From NCBI GenBank assembly GCA_930367215.1, contig OV884058.1:222560208-222624207 (forward strand): DNA of 64,000 bases, in the 5' to 3' direction. The notes under the pieces were generated by a model. That model was not told where the DNA came from and ran no database searches. It saw nothing but the letters and a program-made list of their open reading frames with translations. The stretch is from Pollenia angustigena (taxonomy: Eukaryota; Arthropoda; Insecta; Diptera; Polleniidae). The position numbers and the translations under genes are program-made. This document shows positions 22,851 through 36,400 of the stretch, piece by piece. How positions within the stretch are numbered: the stretch's first letter is position 1; the number at the start of each line of letters is the position of its first letter.

Positions 22851-25614
22851 CTAAAGGCCATGTCAGATAAAACTTTGCTTCGCGTTGCGTTAGAGATTCG
22901 CTTTGTCATCCAAGATGAAATATTGATACACTTATAAAATTATTACAGTAACTGATTGTAGGTTATTAAATTCGTTTTCGGTACTGTTAAAATTGAATAA
23001 AAATATAGTTATTTTACGAATAAATTTATTTTTCAACATTTATGTTTGTTATTAAAAAAACAAACTACCAAAAAATAATGTTTTCCGTATTTTTTTTTGT
23101 TAATTTGTTTGATTTTTATCGGTTAAAATATATTTTTTAAAAGTAAAAACTATTCAATTTTAACGAATATGATGTTCAATAAATAAAAAACTTAGAAATT
23201 ACTGAAAAAATCATTTGTTTTAAATGAAATGTAAATGATCCGTTTTTTAAATGAATTTTAATTTGTTTCAAATGAATTTTCGTTTGAATTTAACTACATA
23301 ATATTTTGAGTGTACTTATACGAAACCTGTCACATAAAGTGCTTTAAACGCAGATCGAAGCGAAAAGTTAGGCAACTTTTCAGATTTCTTAATATGTAAT
23401 TTTTCGTTAATTGAACAAATTACATTACATTACTTTAATTGACATTTTTAATATTACATTTATTTTTCCCTTCAGTGCGGAAAAGTTTATTCTTAATTTA
23501 AGAATAAGACTTGAAACAATGCTATATTAAATTAATAATAAACGAGACGACAGAAAGTGGACGGCCATCGAGCTCCAAGAGGGGGAAAAGGAAAAAATTT
23601 ACAAAAAAAACTCCATTACTCCCACAGAGTTATAAATTGAGGGGTTAAATGTAGGACCGACCCCCGTTAATTTTTCCCGAACATTATTTTCCCATATCTT
23701 CAAAGGAAATTAAAATGTTATGAAGTTTAAAAAAATGGACCACGGCTCCTAGAATGCCCCTAGACGGGTCAACTGTGTGACTTTATTTTTCATCCCAAAC
23801 ATTTGTTTTTAACATGCCCGCCCGCTATCTTAGGAGGGCTCCCCTTAGGTAATGGAGTTTTCAGTAAAGACGGTCAAATAACTGGAAGTTTGAAACTTTT
23901 AAACAACCAGCTTGTGTTAATTGTTATGTATATTCTTTAGCGAGTTTCAGTGTTTGGTGCAAATCGTTTTGAGAAAGAGCAAAATGTCGTAGCTCTTTTA
24001 CGAAATCACACGGAAACCCTGTATATTTTGTTATTAAATGTAACAAATGAACTACGATATTTTGCATTTGCTTTTTCGCAAAAGCATTTGCCCTAAACAC
24101 TTAGCTCCGCTTTTGTATGGTATAATAAAAAAGTTTTCTAAAATTGTAGTTTAAATTGTGATCTAAATAGCTTGGAACCTAATAATAGGGTGCTTATTTA
24201 GTCGTTTTTGCAAACTATAGCACTTTTATTTCTCTTGCTTAATTTTTCATTTAAAACACTTATTTTCTTTCTCTGAATTGTATATTTAGTTTGTTTAACA
24301 TGTGCATTCAGTTCTTAAGTTCATGATGATGCATTTGCACAAGCTCAACCAATGCAACTATTCATCATCATTTTTATGAATTGTGTTTGTTATGTTTTTT
24401 TTTATTTTCCTCCCAACTTTTATTATTTTCAAATAAAATTTTAGCATTTTTTTAAGCCCTTCTTGGAGTTCTTTTTTTTTGGTTTTTTTTTAGTGAAAAA
24501 ATTTTGAAGATGAACAACAAGCGTCAGCAGCAGCAGAATAATAAAACGAAAAGAAGATAAAGTTTTATGACCTCAGCTTTACACAAGATTGCATACACAC
24601 AGAGAGGAAGAAGATGGATACCGATGCACAGACTTGGACAACATGATGATCATACCATACCCAACAAACGCCTACATTAATTTTTCAGTTAATATTTAAC
24701 TAATACAAAAACAGATTAATACACATACATTTCAAATAGCTGTATGTATGTATGTAGATTCTTCCCTCTCTATTAAGAATAACTGATTAATGCCCGGCAG
24801 TTTTGGTGACCGATTTCGAATTTGCACAGCAGATATGTAAGATCAGAAATATATATAAAAATCAAGCTAAACTTAAGTAGGGTCAAAAATATCAGTTAAT
24901 TTAGAAATTAATATTTTTAAAAAGAGTTAAAAAAGGTAAAGTAATCAAACTACATACATAATTGACAAAGCCTACCAAGGGTTAACAATAAACACCATCT
25001 ATACCTATAAAAAGCAAAGGTTTTAAGGAGAGTAAAAAAACAAATTTTTCGGTAAGTCCCATACATTTTTAAACTCCTTACTGATCCATATTTCTTAAAA
25101 TCCACTAGCTAATAAGTTTTTATACCTTTCACTACTAATGATATCGATTAAGTCTTGTCCATCTGTCCAGCTGTCGCCCACTTTTCGAACGACTTAAAAG
25201 AAAATAAAAATTTATGTGTCAAATTCTTTCTAGTTCTCCTCAGATTGGTATTGAAACTCAGGGCAATATGAGACATTGGCGAGAAAGATGACATTCTTTT
25301 AAATAAGGCAATGCCTGAACAAAGGCAAATGATTATTTCGTCTATATCTCATTTTTTTGCATACGACACAGCACATCAAAATAATTATAAAATTTTTAAG
25401 TGTAGAGCCGAAAAAATTATAGCGTGTCAGCGATCCAGATCCCATATTTATAATTTAATATTACCGAGTGGAGCAAGTTACATGGGTTTTCTTTAATTTA
25501 TTGCTAGTTTTTCAAAGTGTCTAAATTATCGAGAGATTCAAACTAACGTTCAAGAGTTGACTGGATTAGTATATTTTTGTTGCTAAAAATAGCTTTTGTC
25601 TAGTTTTAAGCACC
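22851..25614. other. AT-rich stretch without a gene
   Basis: The frames are short and biased. A CAG run near 24526-24536 sits in a frame of about 16 codons only. From 23500 to 24100 the base composition is more balanced, but no open frame or domain was found there. Confidence 0.45.
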
Positions 25615-25618
25615 ATTT

Positions 25619-26205
25619 GAGGCTATCAGCGCAGAAGTGGTTTAACCCCAGTCTTCTTATTATGAGATAATGAGGAGTGAACACTACTCTTGCACTATAG
25701 TACTTGGTTGTAACGGCCGGCGTTTCTAGCGCCATCTGTTTTGGATACAAACAGTTGGCTTAGGCCCAGAACAGACGGTGAAACTCATCTGCAACTTCTA
25801 GTTATTTTCGAGTTTCATTTGAGTTTATGCCATAGACTCCTTTGAGGGACCACACATAACGCGACCATTTTGAGACCGGCTTAAAATGCATTGGAAATCA
25901 GTTGCATTGAAACCGGCGTGCAGGAAACTCGTGTTTGCGTTTCATCTGTTCTCAAAGAAAATCGAAATGATTGTGATAATTTCACTACATTCTGGTACAA
26001 TTTAGGTTGCAGGGTGCTTGAAATACGATTGAAACTGGTATTAAAATAATAATTTCTAAAGGGTTTCGTTGCAGTTGCGTTTTACCGTCTGTTCTGGGCC
26101 TTATTCGACTATTGCACTGTAAAGAACAGTGCAAAGAACATATCTTTCACCAGAACCGTAACCAATTTAAATTGTGGGTTACACCACTTCTGCGCTGATA
26201 GCCTC
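25619..26205. mobile_element. MITE (outer), 587 bp, containing a second MITE
   Basis: Ends read gaggctatcagcgcagaagt and, inverted, the same 20 bases at 26186-26205. ATTT flanks both sides (25615-25618 and 26206-26209). The element at 25763-26100 is inserted inside; without it this MITE would be about 246 bp. It is non-coding. Confidence 0.8.
25763..26100. mobile_element. MITE (inner) with TTA target duplication
   Basis: Ends read ggcccagaacagacggtgaa and, inverted, ggcccagaacagacggtaaa. TTA lies on both sides (25760-25762 and 26101-26103), the 3-bp target type of PIF/Harbinger elements. Being nested in the MITE at 25619-26205, it is the younger insertion. Confidence 0.8.
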
Positions 26206-26209
26206 ATTT

Positions 26210-27439
26210 ATAAATTCTAAATAACACATTCAAAACTACCGGGCTTAGTAAAATGTCTTTTAGGTAAATAATTGTCTATTTATTTTATCAGTGCCTGAGA
26301 CTCTCTCTGTGTGTGTGTGTCTATGTCAGCATGTATTTATTGTCACATTAAATGTTGTTTACATATTTGATTAACACTAAAAGATTTTTCTTTTCATTTA
26401 TTTTTCTTCTTTATTTTTTTTTTTTTATAACAATTTTAAAATATTTGAAATCGAAGTGTTTTGTTTTTTTACTGCCTGCTGACATTCTTGGTTTAACGGA
26501 CATACTTTTAGCATGTTGTTCAAATATTTAAATCATTAAACATTTTTATATATTTTGTTTTTTTTTTTTGTATAAAAGATGTTTATTTGTTTAATCTTGA
26601 TTCCATGTGGTGTAATTACTGCTGGAGTTGGCTAAAAAAAAAAACAAAAATATTATAATAGCTCGTGTTAATTGATACTTGATATTTTCTTTCGTTTTTT
26701 ATGGGTTAATAAAAACATTTTGCCAGACTGAGAAATGAAAAATAAAAAAAATTTCACAATAATTTAGGTTAAGTCGTCAACAAAGTAAATAAGTTAATTA
26801 AATTAAACAAGTCAGTGGGAAATAATATTTAATAATAAAACACAAAAATGCATTAAAAACTTTATGGCATTTTTCCAAATTTTGGTCAAATGACAGCAGG
26901 ACTTGTTGACTATAAAAACGAAGCAATAAAAGTTGGCACTAATAATGGCAGGCCTAAAAAAATGTCGGGAGCAAGATTTTTGTTAGGTGATATTAATTGA
27001 CTTTAGTTTGCTGAATCCAAATCTGTTAAGACATTGATTCGATCCGTTCTAGTTTAGATATTTTTTTATTAAAATAAAATGCTGATTTTAAAATATTAAA
27101 TACGTATGTATGTATTTATTAAGAAAAAAGGTGAGATATCTGGCAGGGATATTCACATTATTACCGATAGTTATTGAGTCATTCAGAGGTAACCCTTAAT
27201 TAGGTCGATGGACACAGGGACATATGGAGGGTTCAAAGCTGAACCGAACCAAGTCATAAAATAAAATGTATTTCAAAACTGGTGTGAAATTCTTCCACAA
27301 AGTTTAACTCTATCGAGTTCTGTAACGGACTAAATCAAAAAGTTTTTCGTTCCAAAGGTAACTCAAACTCAAAATATTATCGAATTTTCATTTTTGACTT
27401 GGGTCGGTTCAGCTCTGAGCCCTCCATATATATAAACTG
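26210..27439. other. No supportable gene
   Basis: T- and A-rich simple sequence dominates, including poly-T near 26418 and 26560. No frame, RNA gene or element ends were recognised. Confidence 0.45.
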
Positions 27440-27895
27440 CATGGCTGACTCGTTGGCGCATGCAGGAACCACGTTTAGTTGTAGCGGTTCGACATATGAT
27501 ATGGATGTTTTTTTATTTCCAAGGAGTGAGCAACTTATTGCAAACAAATTTTATTCAGAGGTGGTTTGTTGAAATGACATGTGGGAAATCCTGGGAAATC
27601 TGGCCCATCATAGATGAAAAGAGAGCACGGCGCGCATTAAGGCTGTCCAGACTTTACCTCAGGAACCTAATTGCGGTTATAACTGGCCACTTCTGGCCCA
27701 TTGGGAAACACCCCCAAATGTTGGGGTTTCTTTTACTGACCTAAGTATATAGAAGTTGTGGCGAGGAGGAGGAGGAGGAGAAAGAGTTAACGGAACGGAG
27801 ACTCAAACTTGTTGGTCGAAGAACCCTTGGGGACAAAACATGTCTCTTTGATATTGATTTGACAAGGATCCTTTCGTTCATTGAATCAACCATAT
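27440..27895 (+). pseudogene. Non-LTR retrotransposon remnant (RNase H and C-terminus)
   Basis: Pieces in shifting frames give MADSLAHAGT (RNase H C-terminal motif), then LIAVITGHFWPIGKH, then EEEEE, then LVGRRTLGDKTCLFDIDLTR and ILSFIEST before a stop. This order (ADxLAxxG, LTGHxxIGKH, a C-terminal RRxLG and a FIxST end) is that of Jockey/I-type LINE second reading frames in insects. Several frame changes and stops mean the copy is dead. The ATG-less frame at 27460-27744 covers only the middle of it. Confidence 0.7.
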
Positions 27896-28344
27896 AGCTG
27901 AGAAAGAGTTTCAACACCAAGCAAGCTTATTACTAGACCCACTGTGCTGAATTGCGGCTGCTAATGGAACCTAACCAAACGCTTCATTGGATTAATGAAG
28001 AATGTTTCATTAGGCCCCAGGTAATGAAACTTTTCATAAAATCTATGAAAATTTTGCATTTACTCAATACAACAAATTTTTTTTGGGGCTCAGGTATAAT
28101 TTAAAAGCTCACAGCGTAAAGTATTGTTAAGATTTTTTCAGATCAGATTATGATATCATGAACTGGGTACAAATCTGAAAACCGATATAACTTAGGAGCG
28201 GTTAGAGCAAATTCAAAGATATTCGTATCTGAATTATTAAGAATTAATAGATCTTTCAAACTGCCTTGTAAGTTTTTATCACTTTCATAAAAATTTAAAA
28301 ATTTATAAAGCGTTATTTACAAAATTTATGGAAAAATTACGCAA

Positions 28345-29209
28345 AATTTTTAATTTCAAAAGATTTTGTTATTCGTGCTTAATACCCAGTTTTTATTATT
28401 GATAAAAACACTTGAAATTTATTGTTGATGGGATAAGCTATTCCTATGCGCATTTCACTGGTTGCTTAGGCCAGATCATCAGGAAACTTCATCCATAAAG
28501 ATTTTAGAAAAACTAAAGATATTAAACCAAATAAAACTGTTAAAAGTATAAAGGCCCATCCACAATGTGCTTAAGTTGGCTTAAGCGAATGAGCGAATAC
28601 ATGTTAATTATATGAGTCAAACCATATTGAACTTAAGGAAACTTTTTGCTATGTTTAATGAAACTGTCATTTGCTTAAGCAAGGTGCGAATCTAATCGCA
28701 CATTCCGTACGGAATCAAATGTTTTTTTATTTTGTTTTTGTTTTCTTAAATACATTTGAGAGACTTTTAGTTAATTTTTGACAGTAGGTTAAGCAAGACT
28801 ATGCATATTATGGTTGAGCCTTAAGACTCATAAGCAACAGTTCTACTTGTAACAATATCAAAGTTTAAACAAAACACATCAACAATAAACAGTGAGTTTA
28901 TCTCATCTTCCCCACTACAATTAGTTGAAATTCTCTCAACATTAATTGTAGTTGTAAGTACGTTAAGAAAAACAAACTAAAAACAACAACAACTTACAAA
29001 AGATGTTGTCAATTAAGTGTCTTTTTAGGCCGTGCACTTGCCTGTTTATTATCAAAAAGTAATTTAAATTTTTAGGAACACAACATTTTTAATTTCAAAA
29101 GATTTTGTTATTCGTGCTTAATTCCCAGTTTTTATTATTGATAAAAACACTTGAAATTTATTGTTGATGGGATACGCTATTCCTATGCGCATTTCACTGG
29201 TTGCTTAGG
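28345..29209 (+). repeat. 126-bp direct repeat pair around repeat B
   Basis: The block at 28345-28470, from atttttaatttcaaaagatt to actggttgcttagg, is repeated at 29084-29209 with only a few differences. The 613 bp between include repeat B copy 2 (28553-28822). LTR-like spacing is present, but no gag, pol or primer-binding site is visible, so a segmental duplication or insertion-linked duplication is more likely. Confidence 0.6.
28553..28822 (+). repeat. Dispersed repeat 'B', copy 2
   Basis: It matches 14465-14707 along its length with an extra T-rich insert near 28715-28745. Shared landmarks are catattgaactt/ca, tcatttgctt and gcacattccgtacgga. It is non-coding. Confidence 0.6.
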
Positions 29210-29224
29210 TTGCGGAATTTCGGT

Positions 29225-30460
29225 TTTTTTTAGTTTTTCAATAAGCTAAAGCGTTTTTGAGTTACGCGAATATATGTTGCGCAACCTCCTTAATTTTCGA
29301 AATAACGGTATATCTCGAAAACCAAAGCCAACATAAAGAAAAAAGTTTTAACTTTCTTAACCCTTTCCGACCCAAGCAATTTCAAAGTTGGCGAATTTCA
29401 ATGAAATTTTCAGTATATGATAATTCGCCCTAAGATAACGTAAAAATGAACTTTAAAAGTACATACAAAGCCCATGTCCCGCCACTTAGTGTTATGTGTA
29501 GGTACTTGAATTAAAGGAAATTTTACAAGAAAAAAACATTTAGAGTTGGCGGGACTTTTGGAGCCCTCTGGGACAAAAAAGTGCCCCTCCAGTTATATTT
29601 GTATTAGGGTACTTAAATTAAAGGCAATTTGCTCACAGTTATAAATATTTTGATTTAATTTTGTTTATTTTTTAATGTTTTTTGGACTATTTTTTCAAAA
29701 AAATTTTCTTTCTATTTGTTTGCGAAAATGACTTGTTAGTTTAGGCGCAAACGATTTGTTTGTATTGTGCCAGTTCCATGTACATTCATTTCCGCCAATC
29801 GCCTCAAAAGTAGTAAGCTGGTAAAATACCGAACAAAGAATACAAAGGAATTATTCGGCAAAGTCCTCACCAAACGCTTGCACCTAATCACAGTTTTCTT
29901 ACGCAAAATTGAGGTATTAGAAACCCATATTACACATATGTGTAGGTACACTTTGGCTCGCAGAAAACACAAAAAATTCATTGTGTATTTAAAAATAGTT
30001 GCATATTATTTAAATGTGTGATGCTTTTGTTACAAAATAATAAGAAAATCTTAATAAATTTAGTGTAATTTAAACAAAATAATGTTAGTAACATATCTTG
30101 TCTTCCGCACTGCGAAACATGATCATCTTTTTGCACGCGTACACACAAATACCAAAATAAACCTCGCAAAAAATTATAAGACAACGATTAAGAGATAACA
30201 CATAACATGTAGAGCCTAAAAGAAGTAATAAAAGTTAGATATTTATATATAAACTTCTCTCTTCAAAAAACGTAAAATTTACCTACACGTTTGTGTAGCC
30301 AGGGCCGGAAAGGGCTTTAGTAAATTTTATTTTTTTATTTATTTTAGTTTTTCAATAAGCTAAAGCGTTTTTGAGTTACGCGAACATATGTTGTGCAACA
30401 TCCTTAATTTTCGAAATAACGGTATATGTATCTCAAAAACCAAAGCTAACCTAAAAAATC
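29225..30460 (+). repeat. Direct repeat pair flanking about 1 kb
   Basis: The blocks at about 29228-29325 and 30347-30450 share agtttttcaataagctaaag, cgtttttgagttacgcga and aattttcgaaataacggtat. Between them is AT-rich DNA with overlapping antisense frames (29736-30184) that lack domain resemblance. The start and end of the middle part carry ccctttccgaccc and gggccggaaaggg, a possible inverted pair of an insert. Confidence 0.5.
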
Positions 30461-31133
30461 GGCTAGCAACACTGGATTCAGCGACCCCGAATTAGGTTAA
30501 AAATCTTTCGTTCGTATCATACTAAAATATTAAACAGCAAATACTTTAATCTATCTATACAATATATAATTTCTTAGTTTGTCAGGATGTTTGCATGTAT
30601 GTCCTATTCTTTCCGCAACTTTCTGAAGCCATCTGATGACATAGGAAGCTGAAATTTGGCACACTTGAAGTACTTTCTCTGCGGAAGATCGTAACGAAGC
30701 CATATTTTGTATTTTCGGCTTTTCAACTAGTATAACTATAAAGATCTGATAGAAAAGATGTTTTTTTTTATAATATGGGGAACTTTGGGCCCCACCCGGC
30801 ACGGCTAGGCACTGTCGGATTGACCTGAAAAATTAGATCATGATTTCTTACACCAAACCTCATATTTTAAGCAGCGCAAACAATTAAATTTAAAAAAAAA
30901 AAAAATTGCGACCAGTCCAATATATACCCATCCCACAATAGTGGAGAGGTATTCCGCATTTGTGTTGATATGTGTAACAAAGAACTATTAGACCCACCAA
31001 TAATTAGTATTGTGGTTATTTTGTTGAACTATTTTTGGTTTTTAATCCAAATTTTTAATATTTTTAAGTATTTTATTAAAAAGAAATGTAGTTTATTAAA
31101 ACACAAAACCCAGAATAATCAGAAAATTATATA

Positions 31134-32803
31134 CAGTGCCTCACATAAATATTGGCACAACCAGCTTTTTTCATTTCACGGTTATTTTAGCAGCATTCTA
31201 AATATCATATTATTGGAAAAATATTTAATATTAATTAGTTCATATTATTATTTAAATATTCAAAAAAATTATATCCAAAAATCTGCATAAAATAAATTTT
31301 TGGAAGGAATTTACCAAAAAAAATGCACAATTATGCAGTACAAAACTATTGGCACACTCAAACTATTGTTTGATTTATTCCTTATTTTGTTTATGTTAAG
31401 AAAATACCTGTTTAATTTAGCCAGTAACCATAATCTAGCAGCTTTTGCAGTTAATGTGACAGTTTGCTAAGAACATTTTAAAAATTAGTCTACAAAACTA
31501 TAAAATGAGTCCAAAACAAAAAGAAACTAGCACATCTCAGCGCAAAATAATACTGCACCTGCGCAATCAAGACAAATCGAACGCTGAGATTTCTAAAATA
31601 ATGGACAGAAGCCGTTACACCATTCGAAGTATTGTAAATCGTTTTAAAGGGCAGTCAAACTTGGAAAATGTTAAAAGAACAGGCCGCCCCAGAATATTGA
31701 GTGATCGAGAGCGTAACCAAATAGTGCGGAAAATTAAAATAAACCCCAAAAAAACATCCACAGAGATTGCCGCTGAAGTTAAGGAAGACTTTGGGAAACA
31801 CATTCAGCCCATGACGGTCAGAAGAGTGCTGCACGAGGCAAATTACAATGCTCGAGTTGCTCGACGTAAGCCACTGATATCTGATATTAACCAAAAGAAG
31901 CGTTTAGCCTACGAAAAACTGTACATAAGCAAGCCTACCAGCTACTGGGATCAAGTAGTCTTCCCGGATGAGAGTAAATTTAATATTTTCCGCTCTGATG
32001 GACGAACAACCGTATGGAGAAAACCTAATACGGCATATGAAAAATCAAATCTTGCGCCAACTGTAAAACATGGTGGGGGAGGAGTTGTGGTGTGGGGCTG
32101 CATGTCTACTTCGGGTGTTGGAGAGTTGGTTTTCATAGATGGCATTATGGACAAAACGGTTTATTAAAATATTTTAAAAGAAAATGTAAAAAAGCGCTAA
32201 AGAGTTGAAACTACCAAGCAATTTTACATTTCAACGAGATAACGACCCGAAGCATTCAGCCAATTACGTTCGTATGTGGCTTATATATAACATCGCACAT
32301 GTCCTACCCCATCCCCCACAATCTCCAGACCTCAATCCGATAGAGCATCTGTGGAAGAACTCGATAGACGTGTGAAAAAGAGGCCAATTGCTAATAAATC
32401 TGACCTAAAGAAGGCATTGATAGAAGAATGGAGAAAAATTGGCGAGGAAACAACGAAAAAGTTGGGGCATTCCATGCCAAAACGTTTAGATGCAGTTATA
32501 AAGCAAAAAGGTTTGCCAACAAAGTATTAAATGTGGTATACTATATGATAATTTTTTCGTTTTGCGTGGTATAGAATAAGGTGTGCCAATCGTTTTGTGC
32601 AGTAGAATTGCTATTATTTTTTGTTAAATGTGTTGCAAATACTTAATAAACTTAAATTTTAATTAAAGAAATAATTGCATTACTTAATAAACTGAAAAAT
32701 GATTATGGGAAACCATTTTTTCACTTGTATAATGTTCCAACTCGCCGTGCAGCTAGCATAAACATAAAAATTCTTGTTGTGCCAATATTTATGTGAGGCA
32801 CTG
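31134..32803 (+). mobile_element. Tc1-like element, 1,670 bp
   Basis: Ends read cagtgcctcacataaatatt and its exact complement at 32784-32803, flanked by TA (31132-31133 and 32804-32805). Length and ends match the Tc1 group. It contains one transposase gene with inactivating changes. Confidence 0.9.
31505..32530 (+). pseudogene. Tc1-type transposase, one stop and two frameshifts
   Basis: From ATG 31505 the frame is open for 220 codons: a paired-type helix-turn-helix region (AEISKIMDRSRYTIRSIVNR), a GRPR linker (RTGRPRILSD), and the first catalytic aspartate in VVFPDESKFNIF. A TAA at 32165-32167 stops it. Homology goes on in another frame with FQRDNDPKHSANYVR and PQSPDLNPIEHLW, which carry the second Asp and the Glu of DD34E, then shifts again near 32355 to RVKKRPIANKSDLK and ends at a TAA near 32528. 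A TTA to TAA change explains the stop; the first shift falls in an A run. The order of domains is complete, so decay is recent. Confidence 0.85.
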
Positions 32804-32810
32804 TACATAC

Positions 32811-33250
32811 CAAGGCGAATTCATAAAGGTGACCGCATCATGAGATGGAGTTATGCTAGCTATCCCTTTTTATTGAAAAATACTATGTATTTTGTTTTTG
32901 TAAAAAGCTAGAGTGAATGTCAAAAATATTTGATGAAAATATAAAAAAAGGAAATTTGTTTGTTAATAAAATATACACAATTGCTGTAGAAAGTCCTCAA
33001 TTGGAAATTAATTGTGGCTCCACTTATTCTTTACGGATTTTTAATTTCTTGTGTTTATATTTTATATTCACTTTTTTTTATTTTATAAAATATTAATAAG
33101 TTTTTTTTCAACTATTTAAATTTTTATTGAATTTTAAATTTGAATTAATTTTTTCACAAAATGTAAACAAAGCTTGACATTAAGTATACACACAAAAAAA
33201 TAAACAATAAACAGATGACTCGAAAATGTCACCTTTATGAATTCGCCTTG
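32811..33250. mobile_element. hAT-type MITE, 440 bp, abutting the Tc1 element
   Basis: Ends read caaggcgaattcataaaggt and, inverted, the same bases at the right end. Flanks are gtacatac on the left and atacatac on the right, an 8-bp target duplication with one mismatch. The left flank includes the terminal G and TA of the Tc1 element, so the MITE landed at the edge of it. It shares the caaggcgaatt start with the element at 21722-21927. Confidence 0.75.
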
Positions 33251-33430
33251 ATACATACATATAAATAACAAAACACAAAATACAAAGAATATTTGATTTA
33301 AAAAACAATTGTAAACGACATTACCGATCGACTCAGAATAGCTTTCGGAGCCAATTTAACCATGTCTTTTCGTCCGTCTGGTTACATATGGACATTCCCG
33401 TCAAAAGGTCCACCGTGACCGAAAATGTTA

Positions 33431-36400
33431 AAAGTTATTAAAAGCTGATTATTTTACTAATTTTATGATTTTACTCATAAATTTGTTCATTTAGAATCTA
33501 AATTTTAGATGAACAATCAGACTGCAAAGTTGTGCAAACGTAATTTCTTATATGTGAGAATGTTTTATTGTATCTTTTCTTTAATATTTATCATTCTTAA
33601 AAGAGGTGATATTTGAAAAAAATTATTCCAAACAAATTTTCTAACATGGTCTGTAATCTAAGGAAGAGTTCAATGAGAAATATGTTATTCGGATTAACGG
33701 TAAATTTTTATTTTATTTTGATCATTATGCAGTTAAATTATTACGGAAAAAATTTCACGTTCGAAATGTCACGTATCGACCCAGATTTTGGCTTAAAAAA
33801 ATAAAATACAGAAGATTTTGGAATCAAAACAAGACATTTTAATGTTACATTGCTACGTAAATTCTGAAAGTAGTTTGACTAAAAAATTGTGCCAGGTTTC
33901 GCTGAATTACGCCTTTTTATACATGGCCAAAACAACTACTTCTGTTTTTTTCACGTTCGAACCGCTACTTCTTTTGCCATTGTCTTCGACCTAGAATTGC
34001 GCCCTCCATAAGCTTTAGCATGGATAACAGTGCTTTCTTAGTGCTATAATTTAAGGGTTAAGAGAACGTTAAAATATTTTTTGCTTAAAATGTTATTGCA
34101 TTTTTGATGCGTACGACTGTCACGTTCAACACTTTGGAATTACCCATATGTAAATATATCAGCAGAAACGCAGAATACACCGCCACTTATGTTAGTGTGA
34201 GTATAATAACACATCTGCTATAGAAATGTAAAATTTTGCCATCCATTTAGTAATCGTCGATTTATTTGCTGTTATTTTTCAAAATGGACCTAGAACAAAA
34301 AATGGATATTATTTTATAATAGTTTGTAAATCCTCTCCTTTTAATAGGGTTTCTAAGCAAAACAAAAAAATTCCCGGAATAATTTAACAATCCCCGGGAA
34401 TTCTATTTCAATAATTTTCGGGGATTTCATTGTAAGATTTAATTTAATTGAAAAGTAATATTTATTCAGGACTATTTTAGATATAAGTGATTTTTTTAAA
34501 ATATATTTTTTTTAAACTTTTTTAAATGGCTTAATTGTGACGCTAAATTAAATATCTATTAAGGTGGGTCGAAAAAAGTTGAGCCAGTCATTCCCTAGAA
34601 TAAAAGATATGTTTGTGAAGTTTCTAAACCAGGAAAAAATTTTTTTTTGCGACGCCCCAAAATATGTTTTTGTTTTTTTTTTTAATATATAGCGCCGCCA
34701 TTTAAAGTTCGATCTCATCATATCACTTTATACCATCTCGGATCCTTTCCCCTGAATGCCCAATGTTTTGCACGTGCTCAGAAAGTACTAATTTCCAATT
34801 TTTAGGATAGTACTAGCTGTCCCGGCAAACGTTGTTTTGCAAAATAACTTATTTCTAGTGAAAGAAAGATAAATAAAGCGCTTTATACCGTGATCGGCGA
34901 AGAAAAAAACAATAGCCATTTATTTCTTTATTAAGTTCATTACATATTCAAAAGTTAAACATAAAAAAGTGATGTATTTTTAATCCTGAAGTAACAGTAT
35001 AAATTAAACAGAGATAATCAATTTTTAATACGAAGAGCAATTGCGTGTACAATATTTTTTGTCAGTCCGTCTTTAGCCAAGACAAATAAGCTCGATGGCT
35101 TGCCCAAATCTAGGCCGTAAACAGAAATTTTTAAATGACCATTGCAAAGCCGAAGTAGAATAACCGGAGAAAAATTTAAAAAAAAACATACACAAACTTT
35201 TCAAAAGAATTGGTCGATTAATTAAGAAGGCATAGGAGGGGGATGCTTTTACCCTTTTTGCTTAATTTAACGCCGTAAGTGTTAAAACTTATAGCATTCA
35301 GTTCCTTCAAGACTTGAACCTATCATCGAATAATTATTTAAGAAAACATAGGTAGAGGGAGCTTAAAACCCTTTTGCCCTACTGTATGCCCTAAATGTTG
35401 AAATTTCCAAAAAATATATTTCTTAAAGTTCCTTTAGATGTTACATTGTCTGCATACCAAATTTTAAGAAAGCCGGTTGATTAGTAATGATGATTTAGGG
35501 AGGGGGAGCGTTTATCCCTCTTACTGAATAATAAAAATTATAGGCTATAGTTCCTTCCAGATTTTACACTATTTGCCTGCAAAATTTTAAGAAAATCGTT
35601 TGATTAGTTAAGAAGATATTTGAAGGGCAGCTTTTACCCGTTTTGCCCTTTTTTACGCCCTCTAGCGATATGATATATACATTAAGTTCTATTCCGAATG
35701 TCATTGAACACATAAGGCATTAATTACGATACATGGTTTGATCATTTTTCAAGAGAGAGTAAAAAATCATAATATAAAAAATGGAGGGCATTATGTTGAT
35801 ATTTGTATGGAATATATAGGAAAATCTAAATGCCATATCTCCGGAACCACTGGGCCCATTTCGTGCAAGCTTCACATAAACCATCTACGGACTTTTCCCA
35901 AACTATATATATATATATATTTTGGTTTAAATCGGTCGACCCGTTTTTGCAGTTAGTGGTGACATCAAAGTGTACACTTCTTTTTATATATAGGTATAGA
36001 TTTAAGTCTATATTAAGTAAATTTTCATATAAACTTAAATCGTATTTAAATACCGATTGATTTTTTGAGTTTTATTTGAAAAATCTTATTTCAATAGGAT
36101 AAAAGTATGGTAGCACTACTAAATACAAAACAAATTATCTTAAAAAAGTCTAATTATTTACAAGGTGGTCTCAAAAAACAGCAGACTGTTATTGCTTTGC
36201 TTGTTGTTTTTGTAGTGTTGTGATATTGAGGCCACCTTGATAAGTTATTAAAATGGAAACTTAAGTGGAAATTAAATGTACCACATCGGTAAATTTAGTT
36301 TAATTTAAGTATTTAGTGAAGAAGACAATTTTGTATTTAAAACGATTTAAAACATAAATGTGTTTTAATATCAATCCTGAAAATTGGACGTAAGTGTGTC

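Larger units (their letters stand above)
30905..33430 (+). repeat. Dispersed repeat 'C', copy 1, split by insertions
   Basis: The start (cccacaatagtggagaggta, gtgttgatatgtgtaacaaa, tagacccacc) and a block from 33321 (taccgatcgactcagaatag) are adjacent in the copy at 62826-63755. Here they are separated by about 2.3 kb that includes the Tc1 element and the MITE beside it. This gives an insertion order: repeat C first, the others later. Confidence 0.55.

Noticed and set aside
28345..29209. Complete LTR retrotransposon
   Set aside because: There is no gag, pol or primer-binding site, and the repeats are only 126 bp.
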